From assembly GCF_900106045.1 (NCBI RefSeq), contig NZ_LT629802.1, forward strand, positions 2,418,001-2,482,000: DNA of 64,000 nt, written 5' to 3'. This document shows, piece after piece, positions 47,900 to 57,321 of the stretch. The DNA comes from Pseudomonas mucidolens (lineage in GTDB: Bacteria; Pseudomonadota; Gammaproteobacteria; Pseudomonadales; Pseudomonadaceae). The number at the start of each line of letters is the position of its first letter. Positions within the stretch are counted from its first letter, which is position 1. The position numbers were made by a program, and so were the translations under genes. The notes under the pieces were generated by a model, which worked only from the letters and a program-made list of their open reading frames with translations, was not told the DNA's origin and did not search any database.

Positions 47900-48811
47900 A
47901 TGCGTGAAATCAGCCTGGATCGCTTGCGCACCTTGGTGGCCGTTGCCGACCTCGGTTCGTTTGCCAAGGCCGCCGGCATGCTGAACCTGGCGCCGCCCAC
48001 GGTCAGCTTGCATATTGCCGATTTGGAGTCCCGCGTCGGCGCCCTGCTGTTATCACGCACCCGGGGCCGCGTTCAGCCGTCAGCGATTGGCGAAACCCTG
48101 GTGGAACGGGCGCGACAGCTGTTGGCCGATGCCGAGCAGGCGCTCGACGATGTGCAGCGCCAAGTCCTGGGTCTGGCGGGACGCGTGAGATTGGGCGCAT
48201 CGACGGGCGCCATTGCGCAGCTGATGCCTCAAGCCCTGGAAACCTTGAGTCAGCAGCATCCCACGATCGATGTGCAGGTCGCGGTGCTCACCTCACAGGA
48301 AACCCTGAAAAAGCTCGTCGACGGCGCACTGGACATCGGGCTGGTCGCACTACCGCAACCGCCGATCAAGGGATTGCGGATTGAACCGTGGCGGCGCGAC
48401 CCGGTGCTGGCTTTCCTGCCGGCCCGCTGGGATTGCCCGCCGGTCATTACGCCCGACTGGTTGGCCGCTCAGCCGTTGATTCTGAACGATAACAGCACCC
48501 GACTTTCGCGGCTGACAGCAGAATGGTTCGCCAGCGAAGGGGAGCAGCCCACGCCGCGCATTCAGCTTAATTACAACGACGCGATCAAGAGCCTGGTGGC
48601 CGCGGGTTACGGCGCGACATTGTTGCCGCATGAAGCGGCCACGCGGTTGCCCGATGACACCATCGTGATGCGGCCACTGCGGCCTGCGTTGTGGCGACAT
48701 TTGGGCATTGCCCATCGCGATGCACATGTCGAACGGTCTACCCAGCATGTACTGGACGTACTGTGGGGATTAAGCCATCTGAGCCAGGTCGATAAGCCGG
48801 GACAAGCGTGA
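47900..48811 (+). CDS. LysR-family transcriptional regulator
   Basis: A 303-residue LysR regulator. The helix-turn-helix (residues 1-60: LDRLRTLVAVADLGSF, LNLAPPTVSLHIADLE) is followed by an effector domain (VRLGASTGAIAQLMP, DIGLVALPQPPI, AAGYGATLLPHEAATRL). It lies divergently 113 bp from argC, the arrangement in which LysR proteins usually control the neighbour. The inducer is unknown. Confidence 0.9.
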   Translation: MREISLDRLRTLVAVADLGSFAKAAGMLNLAPPTVSLHIADLESRVGALLLSRTRGRVQPSAIGETLVERARQLLADAEQALDDVQRQVLGLAGRVRLGASTGAIAQLMPQALETLSQQHPTIDVQVAVLTSQETLKKLVDGALDIGLVALPQPPIKGLRIEPWRRDPVLAFLPARWDCPPVITPDWLAAQPLILNDNSTRLSRLTAEWFASEGEQPTPRIQLNYNDAIKSLVAAGYGATLLPHEAATRLPDDTIVMRPLRPALWRHLGIAHRDAHVERSTQHVLDVLWGLSHLSQVDKPGQA

Positions 48812-48908
48812 TACCTCCTGGATATTGCGCTCGAAGCCAGTTCTTGGATAAAGCCACCGGCCTGCTGTATTTTCACAAACTGCCGCAGTCATCAAGGATG
48901 CCCGCCCC

Positions 48909-49613
48909 ATGCTGCCCTCCTCCTTTAAACCTCAAGCCAGCGCGGCCCTGCTGCAACGACACAAATGGCGTGGCCGTGTTGGACTGATGCTGGTGGCCAG
49001 TCTGTCGGTGCTCGCCGGCATGACCGATGCCATCGGCTTTATGGCCAGCGGCGACTTTGTTTCATTCATGAGCGGTAACACCACGCGCCTGGCCGTCGCG
49101 ATCAGTGACGGCGATCTGGGCCTGAGTGCTCGCCTCACGCTGTTGGTGGCCACGTTTGTCCTCGGCAATGCCTTGGGTGTGATCATCAGCCGCGCCAGCA
49201 AGCGCCACGCGCTGCCGCTGTTGCTGTGTATCGCCATGCTGCTGTGCGGTGCCGCGGCCTGGCCGTGGGACGACCTGTTACCCGCATTGCTGGCGGCGAT
49301 CGTTGCCATGGGCATGCTCAATGCGGCGGTCGAAGAAGTGAATGGTTTACCCGTGGGGCTGACCTACGTGACAGGCGCGTTGTCGCGTTTCGGCCGAGGG
49401 TTGGGACGCTGGATGCTGGGAGAACGGCGCAATGGCTGGCGTGTGCAACTGATTCCCTGGGCCGGGATGTTTGTCGGCGCAGTCATCGGCGCCTTGCTGG
49501 AACAGCACATGGGCATTCGCGCACTGTTGGTCAGCGGCTTGCTCTCGGCACTGCTGGGGCTGGTGTCGCTGAAGATTCCGCGGCGCTGGCACCTCGGTTA
49601 CATGCCACGTTGA
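48909..49613 (+). CDS. YoaK/DUF1275 family membrane protein
   Basis: A 234-residue inner-membrane protein with about six hydrophobic segments. The family signature lies near the start (SVLAGMTDAIGFMASGDFVSFMSGNTT), and GLPVGLTYVTGALSRFGRGLG is in the second half. DUF1275 proteins are common and thought to be transporters, but no substrate is established. It follows the LysR gene by 97 bp on the same strand. Confidence 0.88.
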   Translation: MLPSSFKPQASAALLQRHKWRGRVGLMLVASLSVLAGMTDAIGFMASGDFVSFMSGNTTRLAVAISDGDLGLSARLTLLVATFVLGNALGVIISRASKRHALPLLLCIAMLLCGAAAWPWDDLLPALLAAIVAMGMLNAAVEEVNGLPVGLTYVTGALSRFGRGLGRWMLGERRNGWRVQLIPWAGMFVGAVIGALLEQHMGIRALLVSGLLSALLGLVSLKIPRRWHLGYMPR

Positions 49614-49747
49614 GCTAGGTGCTCGCCCGACATCCGCCTCGACGTCCATGTGCCGGTAAAGAGCCAATATCGGGCGAGCGAACGTATATTAAGTCAGCGT
49701 CGGCGGTGTGTCCGTCGGGCATTTCTGAACAATTCTAAGGCGACGCC

Positions 49748-50101
49748 CTACAAACAGGTCGCCAGGGCCGCCAGACGACGCTTGGCGGCCCAGTTGTCCT
49801 CGATGGCGTAGTAACTGACCGTCGTAGTGGCGCCAGCGCTGCGCACATCGACGAAGTAGTCGCCGCCCGTGGTGTAGACCGTGTGGCCGCCGCCCTGTGC
49901 AGGCTCCATGAACCCACCGGCATCGACACCAAAGACCGCTTCGTCCTGCCAGCCGAACTGGATGCATTGCGCGACCACCAGCACCGCTTTATCCGAGGCC
50001 AGGGTTTTGTAAGGCGCGCCAGCACGCGCCTGTTTCATCTTCGAGCCGGCGCAACCGGCCAACGCTGCCAGTACCAACGCACCTATCACCACCTTCCGCA
50101 T
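49748..50101 (-). CDS. Small lipoprotein
   Basis: A 117-residue predicted lipoprotein. Signal MRKVVIGALVLAALAGC ends with the cysteine at residue 17. The mature part (YKTLASDKAVLVVAQCIQFGW, GGDYFVDVRSAGATTTVSYY) resembles small pseudomonad outer-membrane lipoproteins of unknown function. AAGGAAGCG precedes the ATG. An in-frame upstream start would remove the signal peptide pattern. Confidence 0.75.
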   Translation of the reverse strand: MRKVVIGALVLAALAGCAGSKMKQARAGAPYKTLASDKAVLVVAQCIQFGWQDEAVFGVDAGGFMEPAQGGGHTVYTTGGDYFVDVRSAGATTTVSYYAIEDNWAAKRRLAALATCL

Positions 50102-50208
50102 ACCATCGCTTCCTTGGAAAAACCGCGACTGTAGCATTGGTTTTGGCTGAGCAGGTGCCACGCAAGCAAAAGTCAGTGACGGGATGAACGCTGTTTCAAC
50201 GTAGGGTA

Positions 50209-50520
50209 TTACAACACCCAGCGGAACACGTAAAACAGCGTCATGCTCAGCAATACCGTGATCAGTACGCTGCGAGTCCAGAACATCAACGCTACCGCAC
50301 AGGCACCGGCCAACAGGTACGGGTTGTCCAGGCTCAGGTTGAGTCTATGCTCCGCTAGGAAAATGATCGGACCGCAGATGGCCGTCAACATACCCGGCAC
50401 CGCAAAACCGAGAAACTCTCGCGCACCGCGATTGAGACGTACCGGCAAACGGGGTTCTAGGAACAGGTAGCGATTGAAAAAAACCGCCAGGCCCATGCCG
50501 AAAATCATCACAAAAATCAT
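50209..50520 (-). CDS. azlD: AzlD family branched-chain amino acid exporter subunit
   Basis: A 103-residue membrane protein with three to four hydrophobic segments, in the AzlD family (PVRLNRGAREFLGFAVPGML). AzlD works with AzlC to export branched-chain amino acids and analogues such as azaleucine. Its start overlaps the azlC stop by 4 bp (ATGA), as in other azlCD operons. Confidence 0.88.
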   Translation of the reverse strand: MIFVMIFGMGLAVFFNRYLFLEPRLPVRLNRGAREFLGFAVPGMLTAICGPIIFLAEHRLNLSLDNPYLLAGACAVALMFWTRSVLITVLLSMTLFYVFRWVL

Positions 50521-51212
50521 CGCTGCCCTACCCCCAGGCGTTTACAGGCATACCCGGCACTCATCCCCAGCACGCCCGATACCACCACCGCCGACTCCCA
50601 GTGCCAATAGCTCAGTAACACTGAGAACAGCAGCGCCACCGCGACGCAGACCACGCTCGGTACATCTCGCACCACCGGCGTGATCAAGGCGATAAAGGTC
50701 GCGGCGATGGAAAACTCCAGCCCCAGTTGATCCAGATTCGGAATGCTCTTGCCGAGCACGATCCCGGCCAGCGTGAACAGATTCCAGATCAGGTAGAACG
50801 TCAGTCCGACCCCGAGGGCATACCAGCGATTGAAGGTTTCGCGATCGTACTGGCTGACCAGCGCGAAGAACTCGTCAGTCAGCAGGAAGCCCAGGCTCAT
50901 GCGCCAGCGCGCCGGAAGTGGTGACACTGTCGGGCGCAGGTGCATACCGTAGAGCAAATGTTGAGAGGTCAGCAGCAGGGTCGTCAGCAAAATGGCGATC
51001 AGACTCGCGCCACTCTTGACCATGCCAATCGCCACCAACTGCGCCGCGCCGGCAAACACAATGGCCGACAGCCCTTGGCTCTCCAGCGGGGTGAACTGAG
51101 CGTCAATCGCCAGGGAACCGGCCAGCAGGCCCCACGGGCCACAGGCCAAGGACAAGGGAATAATCGCGATCGCACCCCGTGCGAAAGCATAATGAGGCAA
51201 GGTTGCAGGCAT
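50517..51212 (-). CDS. azlC: AzlC family branched-chain amino acid exporter subunit
   Basis: A 231-residue permease with seven to eight hydrophobic segments. Family motifs are FARGAIAIIPLSLACGPWG, AAQLVAIGMVKSGAS and the GFLLTDEFFALV loop. It is the large partner of AzlD. The start is uncertain: ATG 51212 (MPATLP) is used, but ATG 51227 is also possible; neither has a good ribosome site. It precedes azlD with overlapping codons. Confidence 0.88.
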   Translation of the reverse strand: MPATLPHYAFARGAIAIIPLSLACGPWGLLAGSLAIDAQFTPLESQGLSAIVFAGAAQLVAIGMVKSGASLIAILLTTLLLTSQHLLYGMHLRPTVSPLPARWRMSLGFLLTDEFFALVSQYDRETFNRWYALGVGLTFYLIWNLFTLAGIVLGKSIPNLDQLGLEFSIAATFIALITPVVRDVPSVVCVAVALLFSVLLSYWHWESAVVVSGVLGMSAGYACKRLGVGQR

Positions 51213-51300
51213 GGAAAACAGGCTCATCGACAGACATTCGACAAGCATGACAGCGCCCGTGGACGCTGTCTTGAACGATATTGCTCGCTGCGCTACGGGC

Positions 51301-51516
51301 TCAAGCCAGCTTGGCTGACACCCGCTCCACCGCGTCGCGGGCTTCGCGTAATTCGTGAGCATCTTGATTGAGGCGGTGAATGGTATTGAGCAAGCGCTGG
51401 CGCAAGACCTCATCAGCAAGCTTTTCCACCGCACGCATCAGGTCAAAGGCTGCGGTTTCGTTATTATCCGCAACGGAATCGAGGGTCTTGCGCAGGTTTC
51501 GAGTGGCACGGGTCAC
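51301..51516 (-). CDS. Small helical protein
   Basis: A 71-residue, almost wholly alpha-helical, charged protein (LRKTLDSVADNNETAAFDLMRAVEKLADEVL) that could form a coiled coil. It starts at GTG 51516 with AAGGAAG 8 nt upstream. It lies 89 bp upstream of azlC on the same strand. The family is not recognised. Confidence 0.6.
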   Translation of the reverse strand: MTRATRNLRKTLDSVADNNETAAFDLMRAVEKLADEVLRQRLLNTIHRLNQDAHELREARDAVERVSAKLA

Positions 51517-51662
51517 GCGGGTACTTCCTTAATCACCAAGAGCAGGCAATTTACGACAGCTATGTTTCATTTTAATTTCAAGCACTTGGCCTGTAATCCA
51601 CGTACCTTGTCACAGATCAATCAAAAGGCTTGTTGTACCCCCTCATCGGAGATTCGTGCTTG

Positions 51663-52946
51663 ATGCTCATCGCCGTCGCCATCTTCCTGTTCACCCTTAC
51701 CCTGGTCATCTGGCAACCCAAAGGCCTGGGCGTGGGCTGGAGCGCCTCCTTGGGAGCGATCCTGGCGCTGGCCAGCGGCGTTGTCAGCCTGGCCGACATC
51801 CCGGTGGTATGGCACATCATCTGGAACGCCACGGGCACTTTCGTCGCGCTGATCATCATTAGTTTGCTGCTGGACGAAGCCGGCTTCTTCGCCTGGGCTG
51901 CGCTGCACGTCGCGCGTTGGGGGCGCGGCCGGGGTCGACGGTTGTTCGCCTATATGGTGCTGCTGGGCGCTCTGGTGTCGGCATTGTTTGCCAATGACGG
52001 TGCGGCCCTGATCCTCACACCGATCGTCATGTCGATGCTGCTGGCGCTGCGTTTTTCCCCGGCGGCAACCCTGGCCTTTGTCATGGGCGCGGGGTTTATC
52101 GCCGACACCGCCAGCCTGCCGCTGGTGGTTTCCAACCTGGTGAACATCGTTTCCGCGGACTATTTCAACATCGGTTTCAACGCATACGCCGCCGTGATGG
52201 TGCCGGTTAACCTGGTCAGCGTTGCGGCGACGCTGGCGGTCCTGCTGTGGTTCTTTTGGCGCGATATTCCGCAAACCTATGACCCCGCCGTCCTCGACGA
52301 TCCAGCCAGTGCCATCCACGACCGCGCCACCTTCTACGCCGGTTGGTGGGTGCTGGGCATTCTGTTGTTGGGCTGTTTTGCCCTGGAACCACTGGGGATT
52401 CCCATCAGCGCCATCAGTGCGGTGTGCGCGTTGCTGTTGCTGGTGATCGCCGCCAAGGGCCACACGATATCCACGCGCAAGGTGCTGAAGGAGGCGCCTT
52501 GGCAGATCGTGATTTTCTCTTTGGGCATGTACCTGGTGGTGTATGGCTTACGCAACGCAGGTCTGACGAGCTATTTGGCCACCTGGCTCAACACCTTTGC
52601 CGAATATGGCGTATGGGGCGCGGCCTTCGGGACCGGCTTGCTCACCGCGTTGCTGTCGTCGGCCATGAACAACCTGCCAACTGTATTGATCGGAGCGCTG
52701 TCCATTGAGGCCAGTCATACCGTGGGCATAGTCAAGGAGGCAATGATCTACGCCAATGTGATTGGCAGCGACCTGGGGCCGAAAATCACGCCTATCGGCA
52801 GCCTCGCGACACTGCTATGGCTGCATATTCTGGCGCGAAAAGGCGTCCGGATCACTTGGGGTTACTACTTCAAGGTCGGCATCGTCCTCACACTCCCGGT
52901 GCTATTGATCACTCTGGCCGCACTGGCCCTGCGCCTCAGTCTTTGA
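51663..52946 (+). CDS. arsB: ArsB arsenite/antimonite efflux pump
   Basis: A 427-residue inner-membrane pump with about twelve hydrophobic segments, the normal ArsB length. It is strongly like E. coli Ars[17 protein letters not shown] at the N-terminus, [47 protein letters not shown] and [14 protein letters not shown]. It exports arsenite using the proton gradient. Unusually, no arsR, arsC or arsH is adjacent. ATG 51663 follows GGAG at 10 nt. Confidence 0.92.
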   Translation: MLIAVAIFLFTLTLVIWQPKGLGVGWSASLGAILALASGVVSLADIPVVWHIIWNATGTFVALIIISLLLDEAGFFAWAALHVARWGRGRGRRLFAYMVLLGALVSALFANDGAALILTPIVMSMLLALRFSPAATLAFVMGAGFIADTASLPLVVSNLVNIVSADYFNIGFNAYAAVMVPVNLVSVAATLAVLLWFFWRDIPQTYDPAVLDDPASAIHDRATFYAGWWVLGILLLGCFALEPLGIPISAISAVCALLLLVIAAKGHTISTRKVLKEAPWQIVIFSLGMYLVVYGLRNAGLTSYLATWLNTFAEYGVWGAAFGTGLLTALLSSAMNNLPTVLIGALSIEASHTVGIVKEAMIYANVIGSDLGPKITPIGSLATLLWLHILARKGVRITWGYYFKVGIVLTLPVLLITLAALALRLSL

Positions 52947-53090
52947 AAGCTGTCGACGAGGGCCAACCGACAGTCGATTCGAACGCAGTGGACAGCGTAG
53001 GCTCGCCACTCTCGACCCTCACCGAGCCCCACGGATGAGTTCCATGCACCACGCCTGGCTGAGCCAACACACCGCCGGAAGACCCTGACC

Positions 53091-53702
53091 ATGTTGATGA
53101 TCTTTTTTTCCGCCGTGGTATTTGGCTTTGTATTTTGCCTGTCCCCCGGCGCGGTACTGGCGGAAACCTTGCGTCGCGGCCTGTTGCACGGCTTTACCCC
53201 GGCGCTGTTGGTGCAGGTCGGGTCGTTGGTGGGCGATGCAACCTGGGCAGTGATCGGCCTGACCGGCATGGCGCTGCTGATTCAGCATGAAGCGATAAGG
53301 GTTCCCCTGACCGCCGTTTGCGCGTTGTACCTGGCCTGGCTCGGGGTACGCAGCCTGCTGGATGCCTGGCGCCTGCCGCAACCCGACAACGTTCCCGTGG
53401 GCAGTGGACGCAATGCACTGATGGTCGGAGCCGCCATCTCACTGGCCAACCCGAAAAACATTGTCTATTGGGGCGCCCTTGGCAGCGCGCTATCAGGCAT
53501 TGTCGGGGCCACGCCAAGTCATGGCCAGACCCTGATGTTTTTCGCCGGGTTCATGCTGGCATCGATCCTCTCGTGTTTCCTGGTTGCAGCCCTGGTGAAT
53601 GTTTTGGGAAAAAACGCATCGGCAACTTGGCAGCGCATCAGTTACGGCACTTGTGGCGCGGTGTTGATCTATCTGGCATTCCTGGCCGCCGGCAGTCTGT
53701 AA
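53091..53702 (+). CDS. LysE-family amino acid exporter
   Basis: A 203-residue inner-membrane protein with about six hydrophobic segments and the LysE signature near the start (FCLSPGAVLAETLRRGLLHG). GAAISLANPKNIVYWGALGS is the second hallmark. Such proteins export basic or neutral amino acids; the substrate is not predictable. It lies 144 bp after arsB and is probably its own unit. Confidence 0.88.
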   Translation: MLMIFFSAVVFGFVFCLSPGAVLAETLRRGLLHGFTPALLVQVGSLVGDATWAVIGLTGMALLIQHEAIRVPLTAVCALYLAWLGVRSLLDAWRLPQPDNVPVGSGRNALMVGAAISLANPKNIVYWGALGSALSGIVGATPSHGQTLMFFAGFMLASILSCFLVAALVNVLGKNASATWQRISYGTCGAVLIYLAFLAAGSL

Positions 53703-53914
53703 ATATATAAACTTGGTTCCCTTAGCTGAACAGTCTCTGAACCAATATTCCATCGGCTTATTAAATATTGACAACTTCCGCACGCCTGAGTAGATTGCCC
53801 GTGCCTGCAATTCAGGCCTTTTTCAATCTCACAAAAGAAGCCAATGGACACAGTATCTAGTCGCTGTCCACTCACCGTGAATGCGGGAGTCGGGCACCAA
53901 ACCCAGAGTAATGA

Positions 53915-53999
53915 CGGGACTCGCCTTTCAGGCCGGGTAAGCTGCGCTAGAGCTTGACGCTCCAACGTAACTGCCTCAGCCGGCGCCAGTCCGGTCCCG
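53915..53999 (+). ncRNA. Possible structured leader in the 53703-54008 gap
   Basis: Within the 306-bp gap between the LysE gene and the small ORF at 54009, CGGGAC (53915-53920) pairs with GTCCCG (53994-53999). The enclosed 73 nt contain further short complementary pieces (GCTAGAGC, GACGCTC; GGCCGGG, GCCGGC). It sits just before a gene start, in a place where a riboswitch or leader could be, but I do not recognise a known class. The rest of the gap shows nothing else. Confidence 0.25.
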
Positions 54000-54008
54000 A
54001 GGTGTGTT

Positions 54009-54269
54009 ATGAATTTCAAAACCTTTGTTCTACCCGAACTGCATGGGCTGGCCACGGCCCTGCGGGCCAAGCTGCGGCGTGGATTCTTGGGCGCAGCCCG
54101 ACCACGCATCGCCTTGATTTCCCCCTCTGCGCGTATCAGCCTGGTACATTTCCAGGCCTACTGGCGTCTGCGCCCCAATACTGGCCATCTGGTCGAGCAG
54201 CGGGATCACACCGACCCTCAAGATCCTCAGAGTCGAAACGTTTCCAGCCTGCTCGCCAAACGAGTGTGA
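54009..54269 (+). CDS. Small hypothetical protein
   Basis: An 86-residue basic protein (FVLPELHGLATALRAKLRRG, ARPRIALISPSARISLVHFQAYW) with no signal peptide or known domain. GAGGTG lies just upstream of the ATG. It is 269 bp upstream of mgtA on the same strand. Coding potential is moderate; it may be a real Pseudomonas protein or part of the mgtA leader. Confidence 0.45.
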   Translation: MNFKTFVLPELHGLATALRAKLRRGFLGAARPRIALISPSARISLVHFQAYWRLRPNTGHLVEQRDHTDPQDPQSRNVSSLLAKRV

Positions 54270-54301
54270 TGCTGAACCGCTATCCGAGCGTTCGCGTGGC
54301 G

Positions 54302-54318
54302 TAAGCCGGTTGTAAACA
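54302..54318 (-). promoter_or_regulatory. PhoP-box-like sequence upstream of mgtA
   Basis: On the minus strand TGTTTA, 5 nt, GGCTTA matches the PhoP box (T/G)GTTTA-N5-(T/G)GTTTA with one mismatch. It lies about 220 bp before mgtA but in reverse orientation. PhoP control of mgtA by low Mg2+ is known in related bacteria; this site is a candidate only. Confidence 0.3.
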
Positions 54319-54538
54319 GCAACTTCCTGATTATGGGTTAATTATCTAACTGGCGTTCTTCGTGAACTAATCCAGCCGTACTTCGCTGCGCGCCAGTTAA
54401 ACAATCAACGTTCATAGCCCCACTAGATATTCATTAAAACCGATCGCGACAACAGCGACTCGGCATGCTTTCGCTAGCCTGTCAGCAGGTAAGTAGCGGG
54501 TATGTTTTGTCGAAAAAATGGCGACAGGAGTACATACA

Positions 54539-57253
54539 ATGAGCGCAGTAAAAACCACGCAACTACCGAACAAAACCCGCACCGACTCTGACGCCAAACT
54601 GTCGATGCGGGCCGCTCGCGAAGCGCACAACGGCCTCACCGCCACGTTCGCCAACGTCAGGGCGACCAAAGACGGCCTGACGGAGCTGGACGCCAGCGCC
54701 CGCCTGCAACGCGAAGGCTACAACGAGGTGGCCCACGACAAGCCGCCTCACGCCGTCGTGCAGTTTCTCCAGGCCCTGAACAATCCGTTTATCTACGTGC
54801 TGCTGACCCTGGGCGCCATCAGTTTCGTCACCGATTACTGGCTGCCGCTGCGTGCAGGTGAAGAAACCGAGCTGACCAAGGTCATTATCATCATGACCAT
54901 GGTCCTCCTCAGCAGCCTGTTGCGCTTCTGGCAGGAACATCGCTCGGCAAAATCCGCCGAAGCCTTGAAAGCCATGGTGCGCACCACCGCTACTGTGTTG
55001 CGACGTGCCCAAGCCGGCGCGCAACCCACGTTGCGCGAAGTGCCGATGCGCGAGCTGGTGGCCGGCGATATTGTGCAACTGTCGGCCGGTGACATGATCC
55101 CCGCCGATATCCGCCTGATCGAATCCCGCGATCTGTTCATCAGCCAGGCGGTGCTGACCGGCGAAGCCTTGCCCGTGGAAAAGTACGACACCCTGGGCGA
55201 TGTCACGCAAAAATCCGCGACGTTTAAAGCACCGGACCAGAGCAACCTGCTGGACCTGCAGAATATTTGCTTCATGGGTACCAACGTCGTCAGCGGTCGG
55301 GCCCGGGCGGTGGTGGTCGCAACCGGGCCGCGCAGCTATTTCGGCTCACTGGCCAAGGCGATTGTCGGATCGCGGGTGCAGACCGCGTTTGACCGTGGAG
55401 TGAACAGCGTCAGTTGGCTGTTGATTCGCTTCATGCTGGTGATGGTGCCCATTGTGTTCTTCCTCAATGGTTTCTCCAAAGGCGACTGGGGCGACGCATT
55501 TCTGTTTGCGCTGGCGGTGGCGGTGGGATTGACCCCGGAAATGCTGCCAATGATCGTCAGCGCCAACCTGGCCAAGGGTGCGACGGCCATGGCCAAGCGC
55601 AAAGTGGTGGTCAAGCGCCTCAACGCGATCCAGAACTTCGGTTCAATGGACGTGCTCTGCACCGACAAGACCGGGACCCTGACCCAAGACAAAATCATCC
55701 TCGAACACCACGTCAACACCTTCGGCCAACGGGACGATAAGGTGCTGTCTCTGGCCTGGCTCAACAGCCATCACCAAAGTGGTATGAAGAACCTGATGGA
55801 TCAGGCCGTGGTGGAGTTCTCCCAGCACAATCCCAAGTTCCAGGTGCCGTTTGCCTACAGCAAGGTTGATGAATTGCCTTTCGACTTTGTACGCCGGCGT
55901 CTGTCGATTGTGCTCAAGGACAGCCACGACGATCACCTGCTGGTATGCAAAGGCGCGGTTGAGGAGATGTTGAGCATTTCCACGCATCTGATGGAGGGTG
56001 AGACCGCCGTCGCGCTGGATGAGCAACGTCGCCAGGAGTTGCTGAACACCGCCAACGACTACAACGAGGACGGCTTCCGGGTGCTGGTGGTTGCCACCCG
56101 CAACATTCCCAAGGCCCTGGCCCGCCAGCAGTACACCACCGCCGATGAGCGCAACCTGGTGATCCACGGTTTCCTGACCTTTCTGGATCCACCAAAGGAA
56201 ACCGCGGGCCCTGCGATTGCGGCCCTGCAAGAGATCGGCGTCGCCATCAAAGTACTCACCGGCGACAACGCGGTGGTCACCCGCACCATTTGCCGCCAGG
56301 TCGGCCTGGAGCCTGGTGAGCCGCTGCTGGGCGTGGACATCGAAGCCATGGACGATGCCACCCTCAAGCGGCAGGTCGAGGAACGCACGCTCTTCGCCAA
56401 ACTGACCCCACTGCAAAAGTCCCGGGTGCTCAAGGCGTTGCAGGCCAATGGGCATACCGTCGGCTTTCTCGGAGATGGCATCAACGATGCGCCTGCACTG
56501 CGCGACGCCGACGTCGGTATTTCGGTGGACAGCGGCACCGACATTGCCAAGGAATCGGCCGATATCATCCTGCTGGAAAAAAGCCTGATGGTGCTGGAGG
56601 AAGGTGTGCTCAAGGGGCGCGAGACCTTCGGCAATATCATGAAGTACCTGAACATGACCGCCAGTTCCAACTTCGGCAACGTGTTCTCGGTATTGGTTGC
56701 CAGCGCATTCATTCCGTTCATGCCGATGCTGGCGATCCATCTGCTGTTGCAAAACCTGATGTACGACATCTCTCAGTTGGCCTTGCCCTGGGACAAGATG
56801 GACAAGGAATATCTGGCCAAACCGCGCAAGTGGGATGCGAAGAATATCGGACGGTTCATGATCTGGATCGGGCCGACCTCGTCGATCTTCGACATCACCA
56901 CATTCGCCCTGATGTGGTACGTGTTCTCGGCGAACAGCGTGCAAATGCAGACCTTGTTCCAGTCCGGCTGGTTCATCGAAGGGCTGCTCTCGCAAACCCT
57001 GGTGGTGCACATGTTGCGCACCCGCAAGATCCCGTTCTTCCAGAGCACCGCCGCCTGGCCGGTACTCATGATGACCTGCATCGTCATCGTGCTGGGGATC
57101 TACGTGCCCTTCTCGCCCCTGGGCACGCTGGTCGGCCTGGAACCGTTGCCACTGGCGTACTTCCCATGGCTGGTGGCCACCCTGGTCAGCTACTGCTGCG
57201 TCGCACAACTGATGAAGACCCTCTACATCCGCCGCTTCAAGCAGTGGTACTGA
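54539..57253 (+). CDS. mgtA: Magnesium-translocating P-type ATPase
   Basis: A 904-residue P3B-type ATPase that imports Mg2+. It has an N-terminal cation-ATPase domain, the actuator loop VLTGEALPVEKY, the phosphorylated aspartate in CTDKTGTLTQD, the KGAVEEML nucleotide region, the hinge GDGINDAPALRDADVGI and six C-terminal membrane segments. ATG 54539 follows CAGGAG; an upstream ATG at 54518 lacks a ribosome site. A GC-rich hairpin and a small membrane/secreted gene follow directly. Confidence 0.96.
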   Translation: MSAVKTTQLPNKTRTDSDAKLSMRAAREAHNGLTATFANVRATKDGLTELDASARLQREGYNEVAHDKPPHAVVQFLQALNNPFIYVLLTLGAISFVTDYWLPLRAGEETELTKVIIIMTMVLLSSLLRFWQEHRSAKSAEALKAMVRTTATVLRRAQAGAQPTLREVPMRELVAGDIVQLSAGDMIPADIRLIESRDLFISQAVLTGEALPVEKYDTLGDVTQKSATFKAPDQSNLLDLQNICFMGTNVVSGRARAVVVATGPRSYFGSLAKAIVGSRVQTAFDRGVNSVSWLLIRFMLVMVPIVFFLNGFSKGDWGDAFLFALAVAVGLTPEMLPMIVSANLAKGATAMAKRKVVVKRLNAIQNFGSMDVLCTDKTGTLTQDKIILEHHVNTFGQRDDKVLSLAWLNSHHQSGMKNLMDQAVVEFSQHNPKFQVPFAYSKVDELPFDFVRRRLSIVLKDSHDDHLLVCKGAVEEMLSISTHLMEGETAVALDEQRRQELLNTANDYNEDGFRVLVVATRNIPKALARQQYTTADERNLVIHGFLTFLDPPKETAGPAIAALQEIGVAIKVLTGDNAVVTRTICRQVGLEPGEPLLGVDIEAMDDATLKRQVEERTLFAKLTPLQKSRVLKALQANGHTVGFLGDGINDAPALRDADVGISVDSGTDIAKESADIILLEKSLMVLEEGVLKGRETFGNIMKYLNMTASSNFGNVFSVLVASAFIPFMPMLAIHLLLQNLMYDISQLALPWDKMDKEYLAKPRKWDAKNIGRFMIWIGPTSSIFDITTFALMWYVFSANSVQMQTLFQSGWFIEGLLSQTLVVHMLRTRKIPFFQSTAAWPVLMMTCIVIVLGIYVPFSPLGTLVGLEPLPLAYFPWLVATLVSYCCVAQLMKTLYIRRFKQWY

Positions 57254-57260
57254 GCCACCC

Positions 57261-57290
57261 GGCGCGGGCTGTCGCCCGATAGCCCGCGCC
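57261..57290 (+). terminator. GC-rich hairpin after mgtA
   Basis: A perfect 10-bp stem GGCGCGGGCT with AGCCCGCGCC around 10 nt, 7 bp after the mgtA stop. A six-T run follows only 13 bp later, so it may be a weak terminator or an mRNA-stabilising hairpin before the next gene. Confidence 0.45.
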
Positions 57291-57321
57291 CGGGCAAGTT
57301 GAGTTTTTTGGAGCATGAACC

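Noticed and set aside
53669..54109. 146-codon minus-strand frame between the LysE gene and mgtA
   Set aside because: No ribosome site, overlaps the end of the LysE gene and the 54009 frame, and shows no motif.
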